Below, one piece after another: positions 1 to 56,565 of a DNA stretch of 60,000 bases; within the stretch, counting starts at the first letter, position 1; each line of letters opens with the position of its first letter. The notes under the pieces were generated by a model. The model ran no database searches. It saw only the letters and a program-made list of their open reading frames with translations, and had not been told where the DNA came from. The stretch lies in the NCBI RefSeq assembly GCF_032854445.1, contig NC_088304.1, forward strand, positions 28,963,732-29,023,731, written 5' to 3'. This stretch comes from Liolophura sinensis (Eukaryota > Mollusca > Polyplacophora > Chitonida > Chitonidae). A program made the position numbers and the translations under genes.

Positions 1-290
1 ATTTTTTTTTATACATGTTGCTGAGTCATCGTCTAAACCAGCATTTATACATGTTGATGAGTCATCGTCTAAACCAGCATTTATAGTTCAGTTAGCCTCT
101 AAATCAGAATTTATAGTTCAGTTATCCTCTAAACCAGTGTTTGTAGTTCAGTTATCCTGTAAACCAGTGTTTGTAGTTCAATTATCCTTTAAACCAGCAT
201 TTGTAGTTCAGTTATGCTCTAAACAGCATTTATACTTTAGTTATCGTCTGGTCCAACATTTATATTCATCTATCCCTTAAACTTGTTTGC
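1..290. repeat. AT-rich tandem repeat, unit about 30 bp
   Basis: Imperfect units of the form 'cagcatttatagttcagtta' plus 'tcctctaaac' repeat about nine times. A second block of the same family lies at 765-955, so the two are probably parts of one older array split by unrelated AT-rich sequence. No coding content. Confidence 0.8.
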
Positions 291-764
291 AAATATGACC
301 TTTAATATTTGTGGGATTTTTTTTTCAAGAGAAAACGGTATTTGAAAATATGTTTGTATGGTGGGTATTTGGGACAAACTTTTGGTATTTATCGTTGTTG
401 CATAATAATGTTCTAAATAAGGATGTTTGTTTGTCTAATAAATTTATTTGAATGTAAATTTGTTCTTTACATCGAAACATATGCATTTAACCTAAATTAT
501 GATAATATTTATGAACATATTAAAATTATAAATATGATCCAAATTGAGGTTTAATACATTTGTTGGCTGAAAAGAACAAATTCTAATGCAAAAATATTTA
601 TTAAACTTGTGTTACATTCTCATTTATGACATTATTAAACAAAGACTATAAATAACAAAAGGTTGTCCCAAATATCCACCATACAAAAATACTGAAGACC
701 ACATTCAGGAATAACTTTTCGCACTCTTTCATCTGAACATTATGTTATTTTTCTCCACCTTTAA
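291..764. other. AT-rich sequence, nothing recognised
   Basis: Low-complexity AT-rich DNA between two blocks of the same tandem repeat. Two short stretches ('gggacaaacttttggtat' near 371 and 'ggttgtcccaaatatccacc' near 661) look like inverted copies of each other, hinting at a decayed terminal-inverted-repeat element over about 340-690. I see no exon. Confidence 0.4.
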
Positions 765-955
765 ACAAGGATTTATAGTTCAGTTATTCTCTAAATCAGT
801 CATCCTCTGAGGCAGCATTTATTTTTCAGTAATCCGCTAAATCAGAAATTTATAGCTTAATTATCCTCTAAACCAGCAGTTATAGTTCAGTCATTCTCTA
901 AAACAGCATTTATATAGTTCCGTTGTCCTCCAAACCAACATTTATAGTTCATTTA
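765..955. repeat. Second block of the ~30-bp tandem repeat
   Basis: Same unit as 1-290 ('tttatagttcagttattctc' type), about six degenerate copies. Confidence 0.75.
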
Positions 956-1092
956 CCATTTTATAATGCCTGAAATGTCTTGTCGTAGCTTAGTCTCTAA
1001 CATTTGTCTTCAGGAACTGTGTTCACGGGCTTTTTGGTAATTGGCCTGGATATTTTCTGTTTGAGTCTACCTTTTGTTAACGGCACGAAGTA

Positions 1093-1637
1093 CACTGAAA
1101 AAAAAAACAGTTGCTTATCATTTAAACATCTCTCAGCATCAGATACTAAATGTGCTTAACACATTATTGCCTTTCAGTAAATATCAGACTCTTACCTGTG
1201 TTATAAACACCGTTAAAATGATTCAAAAGATTTGAAAAGCTATAGTTTGATCCGCTTTATAAATTTTGGCACTTTATTAACGATTTTGAACAGTGACATG
1301 TGTACACATTGTAATAACTGCTAACGTTTAATATATTTAAGATGTGTTTATCATGAAATACACGCGTTTGTTTTTGTTTTTTTGTTTTGTTTTTGTTATA
1401 AATACATGGATTTATTACATAAATACATGCAGCATTTTATAAATACTTATATTTATTGTATAAATGTAATCATTTATGAAAGGGTTTATTGCTTAATCGG
1501 AGTGACTTAAGTATTTGTGATTAACATTACAAAGCGACCTTATTATCAGTTGTTGGATAAACAATTGAACACTAAACGCATTTATTATTTGTTGCAATGA
1601 GATGTATAAATGTTAAACATTTGCTGTTTTTTCAGTG
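1093..1637. mobile_element. Candidate terminal-inverted-repeat element (MITE)
   Basis: The left end reads CACTGAAAAAAAAAACAG and the right end CTGTTTTTTCAGTG, which is an inverted repeat. The left end follows a TA. The interior is AT-rich and noncoding. A mariner-like non-autonomous element is the simplest reading, but the TA duplication is not clear on the right. Confidence 0.5.
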
Positions 1638-1689
1638 TGCATGTACATGGGAATATCTTAACTGACTCTTTGGATTTTACTCACGTCAT

Positions 1690-1860
1690 ATTCTTAAAAA
1701 TAAAATAATGTTGTCTTTAGCAGGACGTCTGTTACCTGAGTGATGCTAGAATTTATTCTGCTATTACAGCAAATTAGCTGGTAAATAAACCACACCTATT
1801 CGATGAATTCAAAATGAAGATTCTATTAGACTAACAGGATACTATGTAGGATATGCCACA
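1690..1860. mobile_element. Degenerate fragment of MITE family B
   Basis: Contains 'gttacctgagtgatgctag', 'tctgctattacag' and 'attctattagacta', all hallmarks of the better preserved family B copies at 40772-41025, 43570-44165 and 50906-51150. Confidence 0.5.
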
Positions 1861-2003
1861 GTATTGTTTCATAAGGATAGAATAAATTATAGCGCCACAC
1901 ATACAACAAAGAATATTAAAATTAATCATATATATTAATTTTTGAGTAGTGGAAGCTTTACAGCCTAAAACGATAAGTTTTTCTCCCGTTCTCTTTCTTG
2001 CAG

Positions 2004-2946
2004 GTACTGAGCGACTGGCCACGGCCTTCGTCGGTGGGGGTGGGGGTGTTAAGACAGCGCCTGGTCCAGTCGAGGAGGGTGATAAGCCCACTGAGGGTAC
2101 GTTACTGTACGGTTTTAAGTGGGGATGGGCAAAAATAATTGTAGACATGATCACAATGCGAAGGTCAGACAGCAACCTGTGGATGGTCATGAGTTTTCCC
2201 ATGCTCTGCTCGGTGTTTTCCCACCGTAATTATTGCTAACCGCCGTCGTATAAAATATTCTCGAGGAAGGCCCCAATCAAATAAATTAATAAATAAATAA
2301 ATTGAGGAGAAGTGTACAGGATATGGTTCCCACAGATCACTTTCCTGGACCGCCTTCAGAGAAAGCATAAACTCATTTTGACTTAGAACGTTTTAAAATT
2401 AGTACATGACGTAGATAACTTTCATCTACGCCGAACATTGTACATTGTGCATAGGCCTTGCTGCGTTCTGTCAACGACAGAATATGCAGCATGCAAATTG
2501 TGATCCCGAAGAAAACACCATTTAAAAGTTGAAAAGTTGAATGTTATGTGTTATCCGTTGTCCAACATTCTAAACCGAACCAATAAGCTGTCGACAGCAA
2601 CAATGCAGTCCTTTTGTTTATGCTTACAATCATTGATGACCTCTTCTACCAATATTTCTACATATTCTACATATTTATCTGTAAGTTCGTCAGTAACTTG
2701 TCAAAGGTCGGTAGTTTTTACCCCGGCACTCCGGTTTCCTTCACTCATCTAACTGACCGCCATTGTACGAGTGGGTAATTCTTGAGTATAAAGCGTTGAA
2801 GAAAAATAAAACAAATACATGGCGTGCATCGTCTGCTGATGTGTTGTTGTCACTTTCTTTTCCCAGACAAACCAGCTGAAGCCGCCGGAGACGATGATGG
2901 AGAGTCTGAGGAAGAAGATTTCGGCATGGGGCTGTTTGACATGTGA
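2004..2946 (+). CDS. Last two exons of a gene with an acidic ribosomal P-stalk-like C-terminus (5' part outside the window)
   Basis: Two exons are visible. Exon A (2004-2096) follows a strong acceptor (ctctttcttgcag) and ends before gtacgt. Exon B (2867-2946) follows cactttcttttcccag and ends with TGA at 2944-2946. Phases match: exon A leaves one base, completed by two bases of exon B to give Asp. The last residues read GESEEEDFGMGLFDM. The acidic run followed by D-F-G-M-G-L-F-D is the signature of the ribosomal stalk proteins P0/P1/P2, whose tail binds elongation factors. Oddities are a Gly/Pro-rich hinge (AFVGGGGGVKTAPGP) instead of the usual Ala-rich one, and an extra Met after the LFD end. 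It may be a divergent stalk paralogue or an unrelated protein with a convergent tail. I found no upstream exon in 1-2003, so the rest probably lies left of the window. Confidence 0.6.
2165..2300 (+). mobile_element. SINE 3' part, inside the intron of the P-stalk-like gene
   Basis: Matches the body of the full-length SINE at 49747-49990 ('cagcaacctgtggatggtca' through 'accgccgtcgtataaaatat') and ends in an A/T-rich 'aataaataaataaatt' tail. Degraded. Confidence 0.75.
2655..2810 (+). mobile_element. SINE tail of a second family
   Basis: 'ttcgtcagtaacttgtcaaa', 'cactccggtttccttcac' and 'actgaccgccattgtacg' recur in related form at 35745-35880, 36945-37205 and 54945-55080. It lies in the intron just before the terminal exon of the P-stalk-like gene. 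Confidence 0.65.
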
Positions 2947-4210
2947 TCATTGGCGGGAACTGGAACTCTTCAGTCATTTCTCTATAGAGTGCTTTACCGT
3001 TATATTATCCATACACACTGATATGCACCACGTGTGTGTGTGTGCGCGCTCACTAAATAGAGGTCACCGTCATAAGAAATGGGTCAAATAATTCGTGTGC
3101 TTTCAAAACAACATACATGTCAGGTTGTTGTTGCACCGTTTTAGTGAGAAAAATAATTGTGTTGGTCCTGTCCCTACTGAATGTGGCTCTACTAAAACAT
3201 GGAACATATCATCAAATATTGTTGTCAGTAAATTGTGGGTATACACACACACACAAATATATATGCAGCCAATGCAAGTCCGTTTATGACACCGGCGATC
3301 ACATGGAGTAAGACATGCATTCGAATAGCATTCCCAATAGAACTATACATATACATAAATTTTTGAAATTAGAAGATTAATATTTGTGTAATACCCATGG
3401 TTTGTTTTTATGCATATGGTTATTTATTTTACATTTTTATGTCTTTTTAAGGATAGAATTCTTCCTTTTGCTTAATCATGGAACAACGTTTCAGGAGCCA
3501 ACGCCGCAAGAAAGGGCTTGGCACGCATCAAATTGCTGTTTTGCTTAACTGGGGTGCAACATTAGTGTGAAATTTTCAGTGTGCAGTTTATATAGTGTAC
3601 GTTTTTAGTGAGCAGTTTTAGTGTGCAGTTTTAGTATGCAGTTTTAGTGTGTTTTTTCTGGACTGCAACAATTCTGGATTGAGAAAATTAAAGGGTGAAG
3701 ATTTAAAGCTAACAACTCTTTAGACACTTATAAAAATAAGTTTTATACGTTCTGGAGCTGAAAAGTAGGTGTAGTGCCGTTTTTATGGTGAGGGTGGGGA
3801 GGGGGGGGGGGGTGTTTTTCACACCATATATATATAGATTATATAATCGTACGGATGTTTCTCCCAAGTTGTAGAAGGGAATATGCCTATGCATGTAGAA
3901 CAACCCATTCTTCAATCATATTATGTCTAATTTGCATCAAGTGTAGATATTCATACGCTGGATCTCTTTTTGTTTTTATTTTTTAGCTGAAGAATCATTA
4001 TATTTATATAACAAGCATTTGGCTGTTTTTGTACTAGCGCTTATTCACTTTTTGATATTACAAACCACGGTTAGCAATAAGCACACTGCATGACTACTAA
4101 TCATTTATAGATCTTTTGTTTAATATTTTCATATGCTAATAAATTACACTGATCAAACTTTCTAATGTCGTTTGTTGATATTTTGAGAGAGACATGCTTT
4201 AAAATACCCG
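2947..4210. other. 3' flank of the P-stalk-like gene, no gene seen
   Basis: Holds a small CA run (3243-3255), a short tandem repeat built from 'agtgtgcagttttagt' (about 3570-3655) and a G-run near 3797-3812. An AATAAA near 4137 is the first canonical polyadenylation hexamer I see after the stop, but it is about 1.2 kb away. Confidence 0.4.
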
Positions 4211-4216
4211 TTTTAA

Positions 4217-4218
<2 letters not shown>

Positions 4219-4294
<76 letters not shown>
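4219..4294. repeat. (AT)n microsatellite, about 38 repeats
   Basis: Uninterrupted AT dinucleotide run. Confidence 0.95.
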
Positions 4295-4296
<2 letters not shown>

Positions 4297-4570
4297 TTGG
4301 GATTCTACGGCGTACATGTCGTATTTTTCAATACGACGCCAAGAAGTTGTGTGTTCACATGTATGGTGTCTTCTTGTGGCTGGACGAGTCTGAAATGCTA
4401 CCGCCAATAAAGCATTATGCCAAAGAGACCACACTTGACACCTCACCCAGTCACATTATACTGATACCGGGTCAACAGTCCGGTTTCCTTGCTCTGATCT
4501 CTCAATGCTGAATGCCAGCAGAGGTAGCAACAAGGACGCTTAAGCAGCTGAGGTTATTTCCGTAGGCCGT
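4295..4570 (-). mobile_element. Dispersed repeat R1 (tRNA-like SINE family), minus copy
   Basis: Shares 'ccgccaataaagcattatgc', 'gacacctcacccagtcacat' and 'ataccgggtcaacagtccgg' with the plus-oriented copies at 33262-33610 and 49590-50040. It directly abuts the (AT)n run. Confidence 0.75.
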
Positions 4571-5384
4571 AACCAGTAATTGTTAGTTGATTTCGTGGAC
4601 ACGAACACAAGATTGAGAGATCAACATTACTTTTTTGTCATGTTACATGTCATTCACAATGAGCATACACAATGAGCTGCATTTCGTGATCCCCTACAAG
4701 GTAGTGGCCGAGAGGTGAGAACATCCGCGTCGCTTAGTAGAGCCAGGCAATCTGAAGCATGATTCAGATCATCATTAAAAAACAACACTGTTCCAAATGT
4801 ATATATGCACAAATAAAATACCCCACAGGAATTTAAAAAGCACAACTCTTTATTTTTGCGATGTCAAACAAAGAAGCAAAATCGAGCATATTGAGACAAT
4901 CGAAAGCGTCGATCAGTCGAGAGTAAAACTTGTGTAACCTGAGTACGCTGCTGTTTTCGTTTACGTCACCCGAACCCTGGTTTATCTTTTAACCGTATGA
5001 CTGTTGGGTACAATTAATTTCCTGTAAGAACTTACAATTAAAAGCTGATTTAACAAGCATGTCAGAAAAAAATGTTTGCGGCCGTAGAGGTTTGTATCCA
5101 CCTATCTTCCAAAATACATCTTCATATTATTAATTTATTAATACATTAACCATAAATTTTCTCATAAATTTTATACCACAAGCACAGGTCCACCCAGAAA
5201 ACTGGACAATGGCCGTCAGAAACCATTACTGACCCTATTCTAACCTAGCCGCAAACTGCGACAGAACATTACAGCGACGTCGGGATTCGAACATATGAAC
5301 TGTTCAAGGACCATCCCTTTTGGTGAAGACGTTACTTTGCATTCCTTATCTCGGTGACAACATTTGTGACGGCATGACACCACA
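4571..5384. other. Nothing recognised
   Basis: Unique AT-rich sequence with no plausible exon or repeat that I can name. Confidence 0.4.
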
Positions 5385-5560
5385 CTTATTTATTGATTTG
5401 CATGGTGTTTTACGTCATATTCAAGAATATTTCACTTATACGACGGCGGCCAGTATTGTGGTTGGAGGAAACCAGGCAGAGCTCGGGGGAAACCCTCGAC
5501 GGCAACCACCATTACGGAGGGAGGAAATCGAGTCCTTGGGAATCACCACAGAAACACTGA
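5385..5560 (-). mobile_element. SINE fragment, minus orientation
   Basis: Carries 'ttattgatttgcatggtgtt', 'gaatatttcacttatacgac' and 'ggcggccagtattgtggttg', the reverse complement of the SINE body at 49747-49990. The tRNA-like head is missing. Confidence 0.8.
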
Positions 5561-6120
5561 ACATTTGTAGCAACGTGTGGGTCATTCGGTTGATCTATTT
5601 GCAGCAATATTAATCACGATGGGTTAAATGCGTGTTCTGGACTGACGGTTCGGAAAGGTCCATAAAGATGATGCTTACAATTCAAAATCACAATCACATA
5701 TCACAAGTGAGCTTTTTCAAGTCTGAGAAAGGCGTGAAACTGAGAGCAGCTACAACTCTATGGTCCAGAACTCTTCAATGCTCTGGGTGATAACTTAGGA
5801 GGACTGATGAGAGGTCTGCTGTACTCAAAGCTGAAAACTGTTGACTTGACATATCTTCCACAGGATGATTGAGCATTAAAACAACATGATAAACCAAACA
5901 ATAAGTCATTAACTTAGGCATCATCCACTGTGTGTGACTCTAGGGTGAAAAACACGATTCGGACACTGATTTCATCCTTATGCCTATACAACTTTCCAAC
6001 ACAAATGAAAATCCTTGATTGTTTCTCTTTCCATCTCGCCTGTATATGGTTGAAATATTGCTGATGTGACGTTAATTCATGGTCATTCATTCTCTTTCCA
6101 TCTTAATGTTTTACTTTATA
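5561..6120. other. Nothing recognised
   Basis: No exon, repeat or RNA gene that I can support. Confidence 0.4.
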
Positions 6121-6124
6121 CAGA

Positions 6125-6260
6125 CTACTTTCTCAGTTCTTTGATGGTTTGTGTTGAATGTTGTTTTGAGAATTGGCCTTGTGATTACTCATCTGGAACG
6201 TTCGTTTTGATTACAGGCTATTATACAAATGTCTGTTTTAACGCCCAGATGCATGTATAA
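6125..6260 (+). mobile_element. Old Penelope-like element tail fragment
   Basis: 'tgttgttttgagaattggcc', 'ctcatctggaacgttcg' and 'gctattatacaaatgtctg' match, with many changes, the 3' tail shared by the Penelope-like copies at 18288-19704, 21683-23393 and 28405-28558. Confidence 0.5.
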
Positions 6261-6384
6261 GGTTGCCAAAAGCGACTGTGACTTTATCTCTAGTCATGCA
6301 AAGGCGTAGATAAACCATGAGTTTTATTTTTAACATAGACGAATCACTTTATTTGTCATTTTCTTCAGGGATAAGACGATTGTT

Positions 6385-6560
6385 GGTAAGAACGCGTTAG
6401 AATATATAAGACAGCAGGACTGCATAAGCTCTAAACATAAGACTACTATGTGATAATTGGCAAATGGTCACACGTGACCGGTGAAACACGGTCTTATTCT
6501 AACTGCTCATGTAAATGCTGAAAGAGTAACAAATTACATGCCCCCCCCCCCCCGATAACG
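6385..6560. mobile_element. Dispersed repeat / MITE family A
   Basis: 'ggcaaatggtcacacgtgac' and 'aactgctcatgtaaatgctg' recur at 8765-8925, 32545-32735, 36305-36515, 38220-38425 and 39850-40022. It ends in a C-run at 6541-6553. Confidence 0.65.
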
Positions 6561-7139
6561 AAACCAGACTTTGTAAAAATAAAAAACTGTAAAAATCATT
6601 TTGTACAACTGAACAGTGTTAGGAAAAACGAACGGAAGATAAGGAGAATTCCTTTCATTCTGATCAAGACGTTAAAGTTGAGGAATTATACGAACAATTA
6701 CTTCAATGTTTTAGACAGTTAACATCTGAAAATAGGAAACTAATGTCATAGCATGTTATCGTAGTTCACGAATTGTTTGACGCTGTATACCATTTTTGTT
6801 CTTGCCAACTCATAAACACTCCATTTGATCTCTTCAGTGATTTTCTAATTTTGTCAGATTCGCGATAGTATCAAATGTGTATCTCATATGAACTGTTCCT
6901 TTCCAATACTAGAAATGTCGTGGTTGTTGACATCTTCGGGGAAAACGACCAGCGGAATTGAAGTTTCGCTATTGCTCACTTGAAGACTTTCATTTTTATT
7001 TACGACTGCACAGTAATCAACTCTATAAGGGAGCAGGGAGTGGAAACATCTGGTCTTCTGGTAACGTTTGTTTTTGTGTAGGTTTCTTGTCCTGTGGTAT
7101 CGCTTGGACTTGTGGTGGTGTCCCTTTCTCTAACAATGT
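6561..7139. other. 3' flank of the receptor gene, no gene seen
   Basis: On the minus strand an AATAAA at 7000-6995 is a possible polyadenylation signal for the receptor gene, about 975 nt past its stop codon. Nothing else recognised. Confidence 0.35.
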
Positions 7140-7790
7140 TTAATTCTGTTGCGTCGTCCCTGGTGTGACAATGTCTGGCTCTGTTGCAATTGCTCTTCCT
7201 GTAAGATCTCTTCTTGGTACACCGTCTGATCTTCTTGCAACGTCTCTTCTTGTGACAACGTCTGGTCGTCAGTTAAAGCCTCTTCCTCAGGAGGCATCTT
7301 AATCTGTGCCTCTTAATCTGTTGCGACGTCCCTTCCTGTAAAAACGTTTGATGCTGTGACGGCGTCTGTTCTTGCAAACGCGTCTGATCGTCTGGCAAGT
7401 CCTTTTCGTAAAGGGACCTCCGGACGTGTACTGGCGCCCCTTCCTTTTTGATGCTGTAGCAGCGCATCTTCATGTGGAAGACTAAGCTCCTGATCCTATG
7501 GCAAGGTTTGATGCTGGGATAGCGTTTGATCATGTGACAAGGTTTGATCCTATGACAAAGTTTGATGCTGGGATAGCCTTTAATCCTGTGATAAGGTTTG
7601 ATCCTATAACAAAGTTTGATGCTGGGATAGCGTGTGATCTTGTGACAAGGTTTGATCCTATGACAAAGTTTGATGCTGGGATAGCCTTTGATCATGTAAC
7701 AGCGTTTGATCCTGTAACAACGTTTGATCCTGTAACAACGTTTGATGCTGTAAAAACGTTTGATGCTATGATAATGTCTGGACCTGGGGT
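7140..7790. repeat. 18-bp tandem repeat downstream of the receptor stop codon
   Basis: Units of the type 'tttgatcctgtgacaagg' (18 bp) are fairly regular at 7500-7770, partly arranged as 54-bp triplets containing 'tttgatgctgggatagc', and decay leftwards to about 7140. Because 18 is a multiple of three, long open frames appear on both strands. I read these as shadows. The array probably lies in the receptor 3' UTR or just beyond. Confidence 0.75.
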
Positions 7791-7974
7791 TCAGTTCGCC
7801 TTAATTACCCAACGTCTTCATTGCAAGTCATTATATGAGAGGTGCTGGACCGCAGTTTGAGATCAGGTGGAGACGGCTCCTGATCGTTACATCTGCCAGT
7901 AATGTACCCTCTCCCGATCCGATCCTGACACTGTTCAAAATAAGCGTCTCCAGGTAGGTCATTACGGTGTTCCT

Positions 7975-53188
<45,214 letters not shown>

Positions 53189-53222
53189 TTTCACTTCCTG
53201 CTAGTTTTATCTGGGATTAACA

Positions 53223-54224
53223 CTGTAAAGTAATAAAGTTTTGAATTATCACAATAACCCAGTTGAATACAGCTTTTTGTCGAATAAGCCAAATGTTTTT
53301 ACTGTTCTCCTGTAGCAATAATGGGTATGTAGTCTCAAAGCAGTGAGGTCAGAAGGAAATTAAAGGTATAAATGTGTATCACACATTAGGCGAAGGGCCA
53401 GGGGCCGCCTAGTCCCCTGAAGCTCGGCTACCCTAGATTGCCGTATAGACGATTTTGCAGCCATTCAAAGTTAATTGGTGGGGCTAAAAAATGCGGAGCA
53501 GTAAAACTAGTAAAAAAGTTTATAAGCCAATGACCTTACTTTAGGATGTTTGTGATCCGAGTTTAAAAGCTGGGGCCCCGACATGCAGCCACAGGAGCGT
53601 TTCTGGATAAATGTTTTCACCATGTCCCTTTAAAAACCTTCGTTAAACAGCTTTCACTAATCTCGAGAAAATGAAGAATTTTAAATTTCTTAATATAATT
53701 TTGAACTCTTTCCAATACTTCGCGTTATTTGTGAACACCAAAGAGAATCTTGCTACACATTGTATAGTAGCCAAAATTCGAACCGGTACAAACTGACGTT
53801 GTAATGGATTCGTGACTTTTCGTATTAATTCGTAAGTTTTTGTAATAAATTTGTGTTCTATTTTTCATATCGGCGACAATTTCAAAAAGTTTTAATTTTG
53901 GACGAAAGTGTGCAATGATCCGTTTGTAATCGTAAAAGCTTTGTAAATATTCCCGAAGCCGTCGTTTGCAATCGTAAAATTAATCACTCCTGAAACATCG
54001 CTTTGTCGTAACGATTTTCAAAATCATTCGAGAAAGACAAACCAGAAACTTGGGATAAATAGATAAATTACGACAGACTTGTGAAATACTTACGCCTCAT
54101 TTTGGCCTCTTCCCTAACCCACTGTCCACGGAGTACGATGTGATCACCACAGTGAGGTCTTTGACTTCAGCGCTTTCCCCCTTTCATTCTGCCGACCAAG
54201 TAGCCTCAAATCAAGTTCGATATC
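53223..54224. other. Region upstream of receptor exon 1, no gene seen
   Basis: Probably 5' UTR intron and promoter-proximal DNA of the receptor. I see no convincing core promoter element and do not place a start site. Confidence 0.3.
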
Positions 54225-54350
54225 TTTTCTTACACTCTGCGCTCAAGATACATTCATATTACATGCACTGTAAGTACTCCTTCGTCGTCACATGACGAAA
54301 AATTACGACGTTAAAGACCAAGCACTCACTCACTCACTCACTCAACCCCT
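54225..54350 (+). mobile_element. R1-like repeat end with (ACTC)n tail
   Basis: 'actccttcgtcgtcacatga', 'cgacgttaaagaccaagc' and 'actcactcactcactcactc'. The same end motif ('tgactcctcgtggtcatatg', 'tacgacgtgaaacc') closes R1 at 33262-33610. Confidence 0.7.
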
Positions 54351-54944
54351 AAATACTCACCTTTTTTCGATCACACGCGCTGAAAAATCACGGAAAACTC
54401 ATACACAGCATAATTGTTTGCACAATCTCTCTGCCGAGCCGTTGCTCACTGATCACGTATCACAGATGATTCGTTTCTTTATTCTCCTCTGTTGGAGGCC
54501 ATAAATGTCATCGATGAGGCTAATTACACCTAGAACAAAAGGCGTTGTCATGCACGCTCGTGTTCACTAACGTCACCAGTTTACAAGTTACGACTTGTCG
54601 TCGGAGAACTGTCAGTTTTATGGGTACAGGGAACCGCAGTGACCAAAGTATATTTTATGATCCTCATTATTTTACGTTTACATATAGTTGAAGCTAAGGA
54701 TCGGAGTTTTGGTGATCTAAATTAGTGCAAATAAGCACCACAGTGAGAGATTAAGTAAACTCGCATGATTAGCCGGCCACCACAAGTCCTCTATATACAT
54801 TCTGTGGTGTTTGCGTCCTTACGGGCAATTCTTACAGCCGCTTCTTGTTTCAGATGGTTACATGTACCAAAGGCTACGATGACAACGAATACTGCTTGTG
54901 AAGACTTAGTGAAAACAAGCAATCGATGACGCACATGTGGTCAT
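54351..54944. other. Nothing recognised
   Basis: No exon or repeat that I can support. Confidence 0.35.
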
Positions 54945-55080
54945 TTGTGCAGACCACTTGTCTTTCACCAATATGGAGTAAATATCTGAACATCAGACGT
55001 GTGAAAGTTTGTCAGTAGCCTGCCAATTGTCGGTGGTTCACGCCGGGCACTCCGGTTTTCTTCGGCTCGAAAGTTACCGC
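54945..55080 (+). mobile_element. SINE tail (second family)
   Basis: 'gtgaaagtttgtcagtagcc', 'tgccaattgtcggtggttca' and 'ccgggcactccggttttctt'. A related tRNA-like fragment ('ctacccactgagctacc') lies at about 55403-55419. Confidence 0.65.
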
Positions 55081-55619
55081 CTTCCTACCTCCAAGACAAA
55101 AATGTTGGCGTAGAACGTTCTGCAACAATCAGATACAACGTAAATAAAACAATAAAATAAAACAATAAAAATAAATAAATTAATAAATAAATGACGACGA
55201 ATGTCTACATGTAGGGGCGGCAGAACGCCATGTTATCTCGAAAGGCTGATGACACAGAACTCGTGTTCCAACCTAATAGGTCAGGGGTCGACTAGGACCC
55301 GGCAGCCTTGGCCTTTCGGATATAGCCGGATTGATTTTTTCCCTATTATTATTATTATTATTATTATTAAGACTGCTAAGACCATTGAAAATACCACCGT
55401 TCTACCCACTGAGCTACCAAGCCTGATGGGAATGGTTTAGTGATGAAGTATGGCTTAAAACAGTAATCAAACAAATAAAAATACAAATTAGTGATGATAA
55501 TACCAAGCCATGTTGGACGATTGCTTTTTAAAGTTCACTATAAAAGAAAATCTGCTCACAGTCCCAGCGCCCTAAGCTTCTTGGGATTTGTTTTCTCACG
55601 GCACCAGTGTAATGGTTGT

Positions 55620-55745
55620 TTGTCTGTGGGGGAGGGAGTTGTGGAGGGGGAGGGGGGGGAGGGGGGGAGGGGTCCACCAAGATTTGAACGCGGATCTCCA
55701 CAAAAGAAATCCAGCGCGTAACCAACTGAGCTACAGGAAAATTCC
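55620..55745 (-). mobile_element. tRNA-like SINE head with adjacent G-rich tract
   Basis: Minus strand: 'cctgtagctcagttggttac' (A-box-like TAGCTCAGTTGG) and 'cgcgttcaaatcttgg' (B-box-like), in the right spacing for a tRNA-derived head. Cloverleaf pairing is too poor for a tRNA gene. The plus strand at 55625-55672 is almost pure G with A spacers. Confidence 0.6.
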
Positions 55746-55954
55746 CACAAGCTGCTACTAGCATTTGCACAGGAAAGCTGCTCTCGTGACACTCAGATAA
55801 ATTTCAGCTTCACACATGCTATTTCAGACTACTAATAATGGAAAGTACGGGTTTGAAAGTAATTAAAATATGATCACAGATACATGCTGGACTCAAGTTC
55901 ACCATTGCCATATATTGTCACATTGTAGATAGCTCTGTATATGTATCTTATTTA

Positions 55955-56030
55955 TTTGATCGGTGTTTTTACGCCTTACTCAAGAATATGTAACTTGAAC
56001 GACGTCGGCCAGTGTAATAATGGCAGGAAT
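55955..56030 (-). mobile_element. SINE 3' fragment
   Basis: 'ttatttgatcggtgttttta', 'cgccttactcaagaatatgt', 'cgacgtcggccagtgtaata'. Confidence 0.75.
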
Positions 56031-56454
56031 GTGTACAGGTGTACACAGACTTTATGCAGGTGAACTGAATCGCAAGTTCAATAATTCATGTAACTAAAAG
56101 GCCTTTCCCATGTGCCAAACATCCCAGAAAAAGCAGACAAAGTTAAATAATGAGAATCGTCCAAAAATTTATTGATTTTTGAAATTGATCTAGCAGGCGT
56201 CTGATCAAGAACAAAGTCCTTCATAACGTTAGTTATATAAATCATTAATTACATGGCAAACCCCATTATCATGCCTCTGCAGAGAAGACAATGTACTCTG
56301 AATAAAGGTCTATGACAGGTGTGTCACAATATATTATAACGTTTTGTGCGGTTTCCAATCAACAAGATATCCTAATACAAACTGTTTAAAATGTATGTGA
56401 AGATACATCATTTCTTCCTTTGCTTGTTTGGTGCTGAGTCACTATTCACACATG

Positions 56455-56565
56455 ACACATGATGTTGCAAGAGCCGGATTCGAACGCTGGACCTCACTGG
56501 TCAAGACACTGACAATCGCGGCGTACCAGTGTGTTTTAACTTCCTGAGTCAGCAAGGGCCCCCGA
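56455..56565 (-). mobile_element. tRNA-like SINE head fragment
   Basis: Minus strand 'gggcccttgctgactcagga' and 'ccagcgttcgaatccggctc' (B-box-like GTTCGAATCC). Confidence 0.55.

Noticed and set aside
1013-1130. Hydrophobic open stretch after an AG ('tttgtcttcag') on the plus strand, candidate exon of the left gene
   Set aside because: No good donor, and it runs into the candidate MITE; not like any stalk protein.
7273-7860. 140- and 120-codon frames with KLCHRIKP or FDAGIAFD repeats
   Set aside because: Products of the 18-bp tandem repeat on both strands.
55660-55745. tRNA gene on the minus strand
   Set aside because: A- and B-box-like stretches are present, but acceptor and anticodon stems do not pair; fits a SINE head.
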